Positions 10,130-18,402 of a stretch of 64,000 nt of DNA are shown here, one piece after another. The DNA lies in NCBI GenBank assembly GCA_963697285.1, contig CAVONI010000004.1, forward strand, positions 203,012 through 267,011, written 5' to 3'. Position numbers and translations under genes: made by a program. This stretch comes from JAEUQQ01 sp963697285. GTDB lineage: Bacteria; Acidobacteriota; Vicinamibacteria; Vicinamibacterales; JAFNAJ01. The notes under the pieces are model-generated. The model was not told the DNA's origin and made no database searches. It saw only the letters and a program-made list of their open reading frames with translations. Within the stretch, counting starts at the first letter, position 1. Every line of letters starts with the position of its first letter.

Positions 10130-13102
10130 CTATCGACGCAGGGCGCGCCGCGCCTCGTCCTTCAAGGTCGGATGAGCCGCAGACGCGCTGACGACGAGCG
10201 GTGCCGCCGCGCGGATCATCGCCCGCCCGTCAGCCACCTTGCCGACCCCCACGAGGGCCCTGCCCAGCGCCAGATGCGCTTCAGCGAGACGCCACGCAAC
10301 CGCTGTCGCCGGCGGCGGTGTCGCCCGGACCTCGACGGCATGTCGCAGGAGGGGTTCTGCCTCGGTCGGACGCCCGAGGTCCAGGAGCACCCGTCCCAGG
10401 CCGACCTCGACGGAGATGACATTGGCATGGGTTGGCGACAGGCGCGACCGAAGGATGCCGAGGGCCGCCCGGTAGTCAGATTCAGCTTCCCGCACCTCTC
10501 CCTGCGCGTGACGCACGCGAGCGATGACGGCCAGGGTAGCCGCAACCGGCAGACTGTCAGTCCCGAAGCGCTCGCGCCGGATGTCGAGGGCTTCGTCGAG
10601 CAGCAGTCGAGCTCGTGCGCTGTTCCCCAGCGCAAACTCCAGGCGGCCCAGGTTGTTCAGGGCCGTCGCGACGGAGGGATGTTTCTGGCCATTGACCGAT
10701 TTTCTGAGTTCAAGCGACTTCTCCAGAAGTGGTCGCGCCTCAGCGAAGTTGCCGCGGTCCTCGAGCAACGACGCCAGGTTGTTGAGAGCCACTGCGTAGC
10801 CCCCGAGATCCTTCGTCGCCGCCCGAGCCGACACCACGTCGCGGTAGTGCCGCTCTGCCAGGTCAAAACGGCCCATATCGTGGAAGGCCACAGCCAACTC
10901 GGCAATTGCAGCAACCGTTTGCGGATGGCCGGGACCCAGCACCATCGTGCGGTCGGCCACCACCTGGCGAAGCAGCGGTTCCGCCTCCCCTGGCCTTCCC
11001 TGTCGCATTAGGTTCATTGCCAGAGAAGTTCTGCTGAGTGCGAGCGACACGATGCGCGGCGGTCGCGCGGCCTCGCGCAGGGAGAGTGACTCCCGTAGCA
11101 TGGCTTCCGCCTCCCTCAGGCGATCGGTCGTGCTCAACAGGCTGCCCACGTTGTTGAGCGATCCCGCAAGCTTGTCGCGGGCGTCCTCACGCGTCGCGGT
11201 GTCCATCGCATCTGCGAAGACTCGCCTTCGCACGTCCAGCGCTTCGAGCAGCAGGGGCCGGGCCTGGGCGTAGTCACCAAGTTCCTGACGCGCTAGACCC
11301 AAGTTGTTTATGGCACTTGCCCTTGCTTCTGGAGTCACAGAAGGATCAGCACGCTGCAGGTCCACCGCCCGCTGCAGCACCTCCACCGCGCGTCTTCCCT
11401 CTGACGCATAGCGCAGCACGTCTCCCAATGCATCTAGGGCATCTGCAATATCTCTCGGGGGGATGCCGGGCGTCCGCTCGCGCACGTTCAGCGCCTGCTG
11501 CAGCAACCCCGCTGCTGACTCGTACAAGCCCAGCTGCTTGTACACGTTCCCCATGGTGACCATGAGTCGCGCCTGCAGGGCCGGCTGGTCGGCCAGGCCC
11601 TCGCCGATTTCCTGGGCGCTCCGGTCGAGCAACTCCATCGCGGTCACCGACCGGCCGCGAGACTCCGACGGGTCGTTGACCTTGAACACGCCGCTCAGGA
11701 AGGCGGCCGTCCGGCTCGCCGTGTCGGCCTCGAGCCGGGCGCGCTGCTCGGCGGCCACTGCGCGGTCACGCTCGCGGGCGAGCTGCCCCGACTGCACGAC
11801 GGTGGTGGCGACGACGGCGACGAGGAACAGCGTGGCCATCGCGGCAATCGCCACCCCGAGGGCGTGTCGCTGGGCGAACTTCCTGGCCCGGTACTCGAGC
11901 GTGGCGGGCCTGGCCATCACCGGGCGACCGCCCAGGAAACGCCCCAGGTCGTCTGCGAACTGTTCCATCGAGGCGTATCGCCGCTCGGGCGACGTCTCGA
12001 TGGCCTTCAGAACGATGTTGTCGAGGTCTCCGGCCAGGTCGCGCCGCAATCGCGCGGGGGTCGAGCTGCGCGCGACGGCTACCTGGGTGGCCATCCCGGT
12101 CGGGACTCGCCCGGCCGAGAGTGCGAGCCGCTGTATGGCCGAGACTGCTGTGCTCGGCCGAACCGCCTGGGTCGAATCGAAGACCCGCCGGATGTCGGCG
12201 ACGGTCGCGCGTTCGAACTCGTGCGGGCGGCGACCCGCGAGCAACTCGTACAGGATCACGCCTGCGGCATAGACGTCGGCTCGCGTGTCGACATCCGCGT
12301 CGACGACACCCGCCTGCTCTGGCGACATGTAATTCGGCGTCCCGACAAGCTGTCCCTCGAGGGTCACCAGCGTGTCGCGACCGTCGGGCACGATCGCCTT
12401 GGCGACGCCGAAGTCGATGACCTTCACGTCGTGCCCGTCATCCCGGGACGACGCCAGGATGTTCGATGGCTTCAGGTCGCGATGAATGACACCCTTGCGG
12501 TGCGCGTGCTGGACGGCGAGGCAGACCTGCCGCAGCAACACGACACGCTCGCGGACCGAGAGCCGGGCCTCGTCCGCATAGGTGGTGATGGGCTGGCCGG
12601 TCACCAGCTCCATCACGAAGTAGGGGCGTCCGTCGGCCGTGGCGCCCGCATCGAACACGCGCGCGATGCCCGGGTGATCCATGCGGGCCAGCGCCTGGCG
12701 TTCGGCCTCGAAGCGCGCCACCACGCGATCGGTGTCAAGCCCCTTCCTGACGAGCTTGAGTGCGACGCTGCGCGCGAGTGCGCCATGCTGCAACGCCCGG
12801 TAGACGACGCCCATGCCGCCCTCGCCGATGACTTCGACGAGCGTGTAGGCGCCGACGCGATCGCCGACGCCCGTGGCAGCGCCCTGCGGCTGACCGAGGA
12901 CGCTCTCGACGACGCGTCCGAGCGCACCATCGTCGAGAATCGACGGCGTTTCCCTGTCGAAGGCGAGCAGCGATTCGACCTCGGCGCGCAGCGCGGAGTC
13001 GCAGGCGCACGCCCGCTCGACGAACTCGACGCGGTCGCGGCCGACAAGTTCGCTCGCTTCCAGGATGATGTCCTGGAGACTGAGTCGCGGATGATCCGAC
13101 AT
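10130..13102 (-). CDS. Transmembrane Ser/Thr protein kinase with C-terminal TPR region
   Basis: A 990-residue Hanks-type kinase. Residues 85-390 hold the catalytic domain: glycine loop GEGGMGVVY (93-101), Lys in VALKLV (about 116), HRDLKPSN (207-214), DFG (230-232) and the activation-segment end NYMSPEQAG. All key catalytic residues are present. A membrane helix follows at about 415-436, then a short coiled segment and a long run of TPR-type repeats to the end (LNNLGRLEFALGNSARARLL and similar). This layout is common in Acidobacteria and Planctomycetes. The ATG at 13102 gives a typical N-terminal cap; a longer opening overlaps the divergent sigma gene. The promoter regions of the two genes share 54 bases, so the kinase and the ECF factor are probably functional partners. 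Confidence 0.92.
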   Translation of the reverse strand: MSDHPRLSLQDIILEASELVGRDRVEFVERACACDSALRAEVESLLAFDRETPSILDDGALGRVVESVLGQPQGAATGVGDRVGAYTLVEVIGEGGMGVVYRALQHGALARSVALKLVRKGLDTDRVVARFEAERQALARMDHPGIARVFDAGATADGRPYFVMELVTGQPITTYADEARLSVRERVVLLRQVCLAVQHAHRKGVIHRDLKPSNILASSRDDGHDVKVIDFGVAKAIVPDGRDTLVTLEGQLVGTPNYMSPEQAGVVDADVDTRADVYAAGVILYELLAGRRPHEFERATVADIRRVFDSTQAVRPSTAVSAIQRLALSAGRVPTGMATQVAVARSSTPARLRRDLAGDLDNIVLKAIETSPERRYASMEQFADDLGRFLGGRPVMARPATLEYRARKFAQRHALGVAIAAMATLFLVAVVATTVVQSGQLARERDRAVAAEQRARLEADTASRTAAFLSGVFKVNDPSESRGRSVTAMELLDRSAQEIGEGLADQPALQARLMVTMGNVYKQLGLYESAAGLLQQALNVRERTPGIPPRDIADALDALGDVLRYASEGRRAVEVLQRAVDLQRADPSVTPEARASAINNLGLARQELGDYAQARPLLLEALDVRRRVFADAMDTATREDARDKLAGSLNNVGSLLSTTDRLREAEAMLRESLSLREAARPPRIVSLALSRTSLAMNLMRQGRPGEAEPLLRQVVADRTMVLGPGHPQTVAAIAELAVAFHDMGRFDLAERHYRDVVSARAATKDLGGYAVALNNLASLLEDRGNFAEARPLLEKSLELRKSVNGQKHPSVATALNNLGRLEFALGNSARARLLLDEALDIRRERFGTDSLPVAATLAVIARVRHAQGEVREAESDYRAALGILRSRLSPTHANVISVEVGLGRVLLDLGRPTEAEPLLRHAVEVRATPPPATAVAWRLAEAHLALGRALVGVGKVADGRAMIRAAAPLVVSASAAHPTLKDEARRALRR

Positions 13103-13156
13103 TGTGCAAGCCGTGCACGGCTGAAGAACGGGAAGCCTGAAAGGTAACATACCGGC

Positions 13157-13726
13157 ATGCCGGACGAGCTCGTCGGAACCGTCACCCGCCTCCTGCACGA
13201 GTACCAGGCCGATGATCCCGTCACCGGCCAGCGCCTGTTCGAAGCCATCTATCCCGAGCTGCGGCGTCTTGCGGGCAGCTTGATGCGTCGCGAGCGGCCC
13301 AACCACACGATGCAGGCCACGGAACTCGTCCACGACGCGTTCCTCCGCCTCGTCGACCAGACGGTGCTGCGCGACGCGGATCGGCCCAGGTTCCTCGGCA
13401 TCGCGGCCCGCGCGATGCGGCAGATCCTGGTCGATCACGCGCGCACGCGTGGTGCCCGGAAGCGCGGAGCCGGACTCGAACGGGTCACCCTCGACGAGGC
13501 CCTACTCGAACACAGCGTTGACGCCGATAACGTCCTTGCCCTCGACAGTGCGATGGAGTCGCTCGCCCTGCGGGAACCGCGCGCGGCGCGCGTGGTTGAG
13601 CTCAAGGTGTTCGGCGGCCTCACGGCACAGGAAATCGCCGGCCTGCTCGAGGTGTCGAAGCGCACAGTCGATGGGGACTGGGCGCTAGCGCGGCTGTGGA
13701 TCACCAGAGCCCTGAAGGGCGCCTGA
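13157..13726 (+). CDS. ECF sigma factor, PF07638/TIGR02999 type
   Basis: A 189-residue ECF-subfamily sigma-70 factor. Region 2 covers about residues 22-95 (YPELRRLAGSLMRRERPNHT, then QATELVHDAFLRL), and region 4 (about 130-185) ends with the helix-turn-helix GGLTAQEIAGLLEVSKRTVD. The acidic DAED-type motif common in region 2 of other ECF factors is replaced by QATELVHDAF (Thr55). No anti-sigma factor gene is adjacent; instead a divergent Ser/Thr kinase sits 54 bases away. In ECF43-type systems such as Vibrio EcfP/PknT, threonine phosphorylation at this place activates the sigma factor. Whether that applies here is inference. Confidence 0.9.
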   Translation: MPDELVGTVTRLLHEYQADDPVTGQRLFEAIYPELRRLAGSLMRRERPNHTMQATELVHDAFLRLVDQTVLRDADRPRFLGIAARAMRQILVDHARTRGARKRGAGLERVTLDEALLEHSVDADNVLALDSAMESLALREPRAARVVELKVFGGLTAQEIAGLLEVSKRTVDGDWALARLWITRALKGA

Positions 13727-13760
13727 CGTACCCGGGCACCCTGTCCGGGGTGCGCCGGAT
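13727..13760 (+). terminator. GC-rich hairpin after the ECF sigma gene
   Basis: Directly after the sigma-factor stop, GGGCACCC and GGGGTGC are separated by a short loop and can pair. There is no clear T-run after it, so it may be a transcript-end stabiliser rather than a true intrinsic terminator. Confidence 0.3.
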
Positions 13761-13864
13761 GGACTCCGTTGCAACATCGATCGCCGCATTCCGCATATGG
13801 GAGTGACGGCGGTTGAAGGCTCTGGGGGGAGCGGCCGCCGTCACGCACATCAAGGGAGCCGACG

Positions 13865-14074
13865 ATGAGCACTGCCGTAGTCCAGAGTCATGTCACACCG
13901 CACCACGTTGTCCACGCCGCGAGCCCACGCAACCAGAAGGTGTGCTCCTGGTGCGGCGAGCCCGTACGCCGCAAGCCCGTGAGCGGCGCCCGCCTGGCGC
14001 ACACGATCTGCCGGCCTTGCGCGCAGAACTTCCTGGCGCAGTCCGAGAGCGAGCGAAACGCCCGCTGGGTCTGA
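13865..14074 (+). CDS. Small zinc-ribbon-like protein, hypothetical
   Basis: A 69-residue protein with a CSWCGEPV...CRPC pattern: two Cys pairs spaced 20-odd residues apart, as in zinc-binding knuckles. A good ribosome binding site (AAGGGAG) precedes the ATG by seven bases, which supports it as a real gene. It sits alone between the ECF sigma factor and a membrane-protein pair. No specific family was recognised; the Cys pairs suggest metal binding, with either a regulatory or protein-interaction role. The function is unknown. Confidence 0.6.
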   Translation: MSTAVVQSHVTPHHVVHAASPRNQKVCSWCGEPVRRKPVSGARLAHTICRPCAQNFLAQSESERNARWV

Positions 14075-14191
14075 CCAGCCGTCACGCATCAGCACCGACG
14101 ATTCGCATCCAGGCCGGTGACCACCCGCGGCGAACGTGCCGCGGGTCAGGGTTCCGGTCTGGAGTGAACGTTCGGACGTAGAATCCGGGAC

Positions 14192-15247
14192 GTGGGCGAC
14201 GGCCACGATCCACAAGCACGCGCACGTCAGATTCGTGCGTTCCGCGATGAGTGCGACCTCCTGGAGCGCGAGGGCGTCTTTGCACCCTCGGCCCAGCAGC
14301 GCGCCGCCATCGACGGCTACCACGCCAGGCTCCTGGCATCGCTCGCCCGGCAGTTCGACATCGACCTCACCGAGACACAGCACTCACTGTCTCTGGGCCT
14401 GCGGCTTGCCACGCTGATCGCCGCCGTGGCGCTGTCGGCGGCGACCATCCTGCTGTTGCGGCGCGTCTGGGGATGGCTGGTTCTGCCTGCGCAGGTCAGC
14501 GTCGCCATCATCGCCTGCGCCCTGGCCTTCGCCGCGCTCGACTGGAGTGCGCGCGCGTCGCGCAGGGCGCGTCTCACGGGCATCCTCGCCGCCGTTGCCT
14601 TCGCATCGACGGTCGCGAACCTCGAGATCTTCGGAGCTGCCCTGGGCTACGCGCCAAGCCCGGTTGCCCTGCTGACCTACGGGATTGTCGGCATCGCGCT
14701 GGCCTATGGCTACGGCAGCCGTGTCACCCTGGTGGCCGGGGCACTCTGCGTGGCCGTGTTCGTCATGTCGATCCCGGTCACGATGGTGGGAGGCTGGTGG
14801 ACCGAGGCGCCTCGTCGTCCCGAGTCGGCCATCATCGTCGGGATCGGCTGTCTCGCGGCGTCCTCGATCGGTGGGAAACGGCACCTGCTGGCCCCGTGGT
14901 GGCGCGCAACCGGCTGCGTCCTGATCGGGCTGGCGCTGCTGATGCTCAGCCTCGACGGTACGCTGACGTGGCTGCCGGCGTTCGGGAAGCGGGCCGTCGA
15001 AGTGGCGTACGTGATCGCCGCGTGCCTCATCGGGCTCACGACGATCGTCGCCGGTGCCCGCCGGCGCTGGCTCGGCGTCAGTGCCGGCGGTGCCATCCTG
15101 ATCGGCGCCGTCCTCGTGACCCAGTACGTCGCCCACTGGTCGCATGACGTGCCGCAGTGGCTGTTCTTCCTGTCGATCGGCGCGGCCGCACTGGGCGTGG
15201 GGGCGATGCTCGCCTGGATGCGCCGCTCCGGGGAGGCAGCAGGATGA
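14192..15247 (+). CDS. DUF2157-like multi-spanning membrane protein
   Basis: A 351-residue protein. A soluble N-terminal segment of about 70 residues (REGVFAPSAQQRAAIDGYHA) is followed by about ten hydrophobic helices to the C-terminus. The layout, with a soluble cap and a helix-rich remainder, and its coupling to a DUF4824-like gene match the DUF2157 family. The start is the GTG at 14192. The stop overlaps the next ATG (ATGA), so the two proteins are probably made in equal amounts and work together at the membrane. Their function is unknown. Confidence 0.7.
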   Translation: MGDGHDPQARARQIRAFRDECDLLEREGVFAPSAQQRAAIDGYHARLLASLARQFDIDLTETQHSLSLGLRLATLIAAVALSAATILLLRRVWGWLVLPAQVSVAIIACALAFAALDWSARASRRARLTGILAAVAFASTVANLEIFGAALGYAPSPVALLTYGIVGIALAYGYGSRVTLVAGALCVAVFVMSIPVTMVGGWWTEAPRRPESAIIVGIGCLAASSIGGKRHLLAPWWRATGCVLIGLALLMLSLDGTLTWLPAFGKRAVEVAYVIAACLIGLTTIVAGARRRWLGVSAGGAILIGAVLVTQYVAHWSHDVPQWLFFLSIGAAALGVGAMLAWMRRSGEAAG

Positions 15248-16104
15248 GACGCGCGCTGCTCGTCGCCATCGTCGCCGTCGCGATCGTCGACATCGCGGCG
15301 CTCACCGGCTGGCGACTCGATCACGCCAGTGACGACGTGCGGTTCCTCACGCTCGACGAACGCGAGCTGCGCGTGGTGCCGCCCGACGACACCTCGTCGG
15401 CCGTCGTGTTGCGCGTGGCTGTTCACGGCGACACGATGCCGGGCTCGTCACAGGACGAGTTCCAGCCGGCATGGATCGGCCAGGACCAGTTGTCGCGGCT
15501 GGGCTTCGACTGCTCGATGTGGCTGGCCGATCCGCGCGCACGGGATCACTACCGTCGCCAGCTTGCCCGACCGGCATTCGTGGCGTTCGACGTGGGCACC
15601 GATGTCTGGCGTGCGCGTCTCGATGACTGGAGCATACGTGCCGGGGCGCAGGCGGCCCCGGACGCGACGCAGGCGGCCGGGCCTGCGGATGCGCGGACGG
15701 CGTCGGCCGCCATCGGGGCGATCACGACGCGGTCGTCGCGCCTGGTGCCCATCGAGATTGCCGCCGACAAAGGGGCGCTGCGCGCGAAGTACCGTGCACG
15801 CCCTGCCACGTTGATCCTGCCCGTTGTCGTCGGGATCAGGTTCGTCGAGAGCACGCCGTCACACGCCCGCACCGAGGTCCAGGGCCGCATCAACGAATTG
15901 CATCCGCGCACGATTGTCGTGCCCGCCCGATTCACGGCGGTATTCGCCGGCCTCTCAGGGGTGTCGCGTGTGTCGGAGGACGGCCGCGCACCCGACGAAC
16001 TGCCACACGCGCCGCGCTACGACGTCACCCTGGCGGTCGGCCCGGCGTTGCGCCCGTGGGTCGTCGATGCCCGGCGCCTCGGCAGTCGCAATTCGACACC
16101 CTGA
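15244..16104 (+). CDS. DUF4824-like membrane-anchored protein
   Basis: A 286-residue protein with one N-terminal membrane segment (ALLVAIVAVAIVDIAALTGW) and an extracytoplasmic remainder. The segment RLVPIEIAADKGALRAKY and the RPAFVAFDVG block resemble DUF4824 proteins, which are usually encoded next to DUF2157 proteins. The ATG at 15244 overlaps the upstream stop by four bases and is preferred over an in-frame Met 87 bases upstream inside the neighbour. The biochemical role is unknown. Confidence 0.68.
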   Translation: MRRALLVAIVAVAIVDIAALTGWRLDHASDDVRFLTLDERELRVVPPDDTSSAVVLRVAVHGDTMPGSSQDEFQPAWIGQDQLSRLGFDCSMWLADPRARDHYRRQLARPAFVAFDVGTDVWRARLDDWSIRAGAQAAPDATQAAGPADARTASAAIGAITTRSSRLVPIEIAADKGALRAKYRARPATLILPVVVGIRFVESTPSHARTEVQGRINELHPRTIVVPARFTAVFAGLSGVSRVSEDGRAPDELPHAPRYDVTLAVGPALRPWVVDARRLGSRNSTP

Positions 16105-16354
16105 TCGCGTGGCGCGCGGGGCACTGTCGCCCCCAGCCCAACGTCGCCGCCCGGTCGCACATGGGGCACCCGGTCCGGCGCCGCGCTACAGCCCGTTTTC
16201 GTATGCGGACGTTCGTGAGCCACCCGCCGGGAGCAGGGGCTCATCACGTCGATGCTCCCGTTCGTCACAACGACGTTGGTCAGTGGCGCGTGATGGCGCA
16301 GTGTCGTGCCTGCAACGCTGCCGAGGTATCGCCTGAAGGCCCCCCGCCAGCTCG

Positions 16355-17488
16355 GTGCGTGTTCTGATGGATTTCACCGAACAAGATCCCGTTCCTGTCG
16401 CGTCGCGCTCGATGTTGCCGGCCACGCCGCGGGCAGGCTACACGGCGTTCGTCGCGGCACTGACCATCCTGAGTTGCTTCACCGCGGTTCACCTGTACGT
16501 GCTGTATCTCGATCGGATGCCCATCGACTGGCCCGAGGCCATCCTCTCAGGCTTCGCGACCTGGTATCCGTGGTTGCTGCTCGGACCGGGCGTGTTCTGG
16601 ATGGCCGCCCGCTTCCCGCTCGAGCCGGGGCAGTGGTGGCTGTCGCTGGCCATGCATGTCCCGGCGGGCTTCGTGTTCGGCATGGCCCACGGCGTGGTGC
16701 GCGCCGCGGTGGGTCCCTGGGTGGATTCGAAACACATCCCGCCGACGGCGATCATCCTCGGCCAGTTGCTGCTCACGGTGCTCTCGTACTGGATATTCGT
16801 CGTCGCGTACCAGTCGCTGACGAACTACCGCCGGTTCCGCGAGCGCGAGTTGCGTGCCTCGCAGCTCGAGTCGCGCCTCGCACAGGCGCAGCTCGAAATG
16901 CTGCGGATGCAGCTGCACCCGCACTTCCTGTTCAACACGCTCCACGCGGTGTCGGCCCTCATCCACAAGGATCCCGACGCGGCCGATGACATGGTGTCGC
17001 AGCTGAGCGACCTCCTGCGGATGACACTCGAGAACATCAACCGGCAGGAGGTGTCGCTGCGCGAGGAGATCGACTTCCTCCAGCGCTACCTCGACATCCA
17101 GCAGACGCGCTTCCAGGATCGACTGCACGTCACGCTCGACATCCCATTCGACACTCTCGATGCGCACCTGCCGAACCAGGCACTGCAACCACTCGTCGAA
17201 AACGCTATTCGCCATGGGCTCGACGCACGCACCGGTGAAGGGACCATCGAGATCGCCGCGCGCGGAAGCGGCGGGGTGCTCACCGTCACGGTGCGCGACA
17301 ACGGCCCGGGACTGCGGCTCAATGGCAGCGCCGTGAAGCAGGAAGGTGTGGGGCTGGCGAACACCCGGGCGCGCCTGCGTCAGCTCTACGGGCCCGGGGC
17401 GGTGCTCGAACTGACGAACCACGCGCAGGGCGGCACATTGGTCACGTTGCGAATCCCGCAACCCATGCCGGCCGCCGCGCCCGCCTGA
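16355..17488 (+). CDS. LytS/YpdA-type sensor histidine kinase
   Basis: A 377-residue kinase. About four membrane helices at residues 25-155 are followed by a coiled segment (RERELRASQLESRLAQAQLE) and the His_kinase domain with its phospho-acceptor motif LHPHFLFNTLHAVSALIH. The ATPase domain holds NQALQPLVENAIRHG (N box) and DNGPGL...GVGLANTRARL (G boxes). The start is either the GTG at 16355 or the in-frame ATG at 16367; neither has a strong ribosome binding site. The LytTR regulator begins 12 bases downstream and is its likely partner. The sensed signal is unknown; no periplasmic domain is apparent. Confidence 0.9.
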   Translation: MRVLMDFTEQDPVPVASRSMLPATPRAGYTAFVAALTILSCFTAVHLYVLYLDRMPIDWPEAILSGFATWYPWLLLGPGVFWMAARFPLEPGQWWLSLAMHVPAGFVFGMAHGVVRAAVGPWVDSKHIPPTAIILGQLLLTVLSYWIFVVAYQSLTNYRRFRERELRASQLESRLAQAQLEMLRMQLHPHFLFNTLHAVSALIHKDPDAADDMVSQLSDLLRMTLENINRQEVSLREEIDFLQRYLDIQQTRFQDRLHVTLDIPFDTLDAHLPNQALQPLVENAIRHGLDARTGEGTIEIAARGSGGVLTVTVRDNGPGLRLNGSAVKQEGVGLANTRARLRQLYGPGAVLELTNHAQGGTLVTLRIPQPMPAAAPA

Positions 17489-17500
17489 TGAGGACGACCC

Positions 17501-18280
17501 ATGAACGGGACGACGATTCGTACCTGCATCATCGACGACGAGCCGCTCGCGCGCGAGCGCATCCGCAGCCTCCTGGCCCAGGAGCCTGACGTCGAGGTGG
17601 TCGGCGAAAGCGGCGATGGCGGCGAGGCCGTGGAGGCCATCCGTCGCACGCGCCCGGACCTCGTGTTCCTCGACGTGCAGATGCCGGTGCTCGACGGTTT
17701 CGGCGTCCTCGAGACACTGGCGGCCGACGTCCCCCCCGCCGTCATCTTCTGCACCGCCTATGACCAGTACGCGCTGCAGGCGTTCGACGTCCATGCCCTC
17801 GACTACCTGCTCAAGCCCTTCAACGGGCGCCGCTTCAGGAAGGCGATGGATCGCGCCCGCCTCGAGTTGATGAAGGAGGGTTCGTCACCGGCCATGAACG
17901 AGAAGCTGCTCTCGTTGCTCGAGACGTTGCGCAACGAGAAGAAGGCGCCGGAACGCCTGGTCCTCAAGAGTTCGGGACGTGTGTCGTTCCTCAAGGTCGA
18001 CGAGATCGACTGGATCGAGGCCGAGGGCAACTACGTGCGCCTCCACACAGGAAACAGCTCGCACCTGCTGCGCGAGACCATGAAGGGGATCGAGGCGAAG
18101 CTGGATCCCAAGCGCTACATCCGCATCCATCGTTCGACCATCGTCAACACGGACCGCATCAAGGAACTGCAGCCGCTCTTCCACGGGGAGTACGCCGTGA
18201 TCCTGCGCGACGGCACCCGACTGACCGCCAGCCGCGGTCCCGAGAACAAGCTGCGCCGCCTGATCGACGCGTCGGCGTAA
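17501..18280 (+). CDS. LytTR-family response regulator
   Basis: A 259-residue two-domain regulator. The receiver domain (1-120) has the acidic pair D12/D13, phospho-acceptor D58 in LVFLDVQMP and the conserved Lys in DYLLKPF. The LytTR DNA-binding domain (about 155-255) shows DWIEAEGNYVRLHTG and RIHRSTIVNTDRIKEL. The ATG follows a GAGGACG ribosome binding site. It is the partner of the upstream histidine kinase. A structured element lies immediately after the stop, upstream of an M1 peptidase, a possible target that cannot be proven from sequence. Confidence 0.93.
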   Translation: MNGTTIRTCIIDDEPLARERIRSLLAQEPDVEVVGESGDGGEAVEAIRRTRPDLVFLDVQMPVLDGFGVLETLAADVPPAVIFCTAYDQYALQAFDVHALDYLLKPFNGRRFRKAMDRARLELMKEGSSPAMNEKLLSLLETLRNEKKAPERLVLKSSGRVSFLKVDEIDWIEAEGNYVRLHTGNSSHLLRETMKGIEAKLDPKRYIRIHRSTIVNTDRIKELQPLFHGEYAVILRDGTRLTASRGPENKLRRLIDASA

Positions 18281-18347
18281 ATCACTCCCGGAGTGATCGT
18301 GCCGGGCCCCCGGAGTGTTTTCCGCGAAAAACACTCCGGAAGTGATT
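18279..18347. repeat. 69-base palindromic element with two alternative hairpins
   Basis: The ends, AAATCACTCCCGGAGTG (from 18279) and CACTCCGGAAGTGATTT (to 18347), are inverted copies with one mismatch. Inside, CCGGAGTGTTTT (18310-18321) pairs perfectly with AAAACACTCCGG (18328-18339) over a six-base loop. The two pairings share the right arm and are mutually exclusive. The left arm is itself a 17-base palindrome (18281-18297). It lies between the LytTR gene and the M1 peptidase gene. It could be a terminator region, a mobile mini-element, or a regulatory RNA. Confidence 0.6.
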
Positions 18348-18402
18348 TGCGCGCGGCAGCGCGCACCGTGGCGCGGGCTGAGGTATACAATCCGCGCCGG
18401 AG

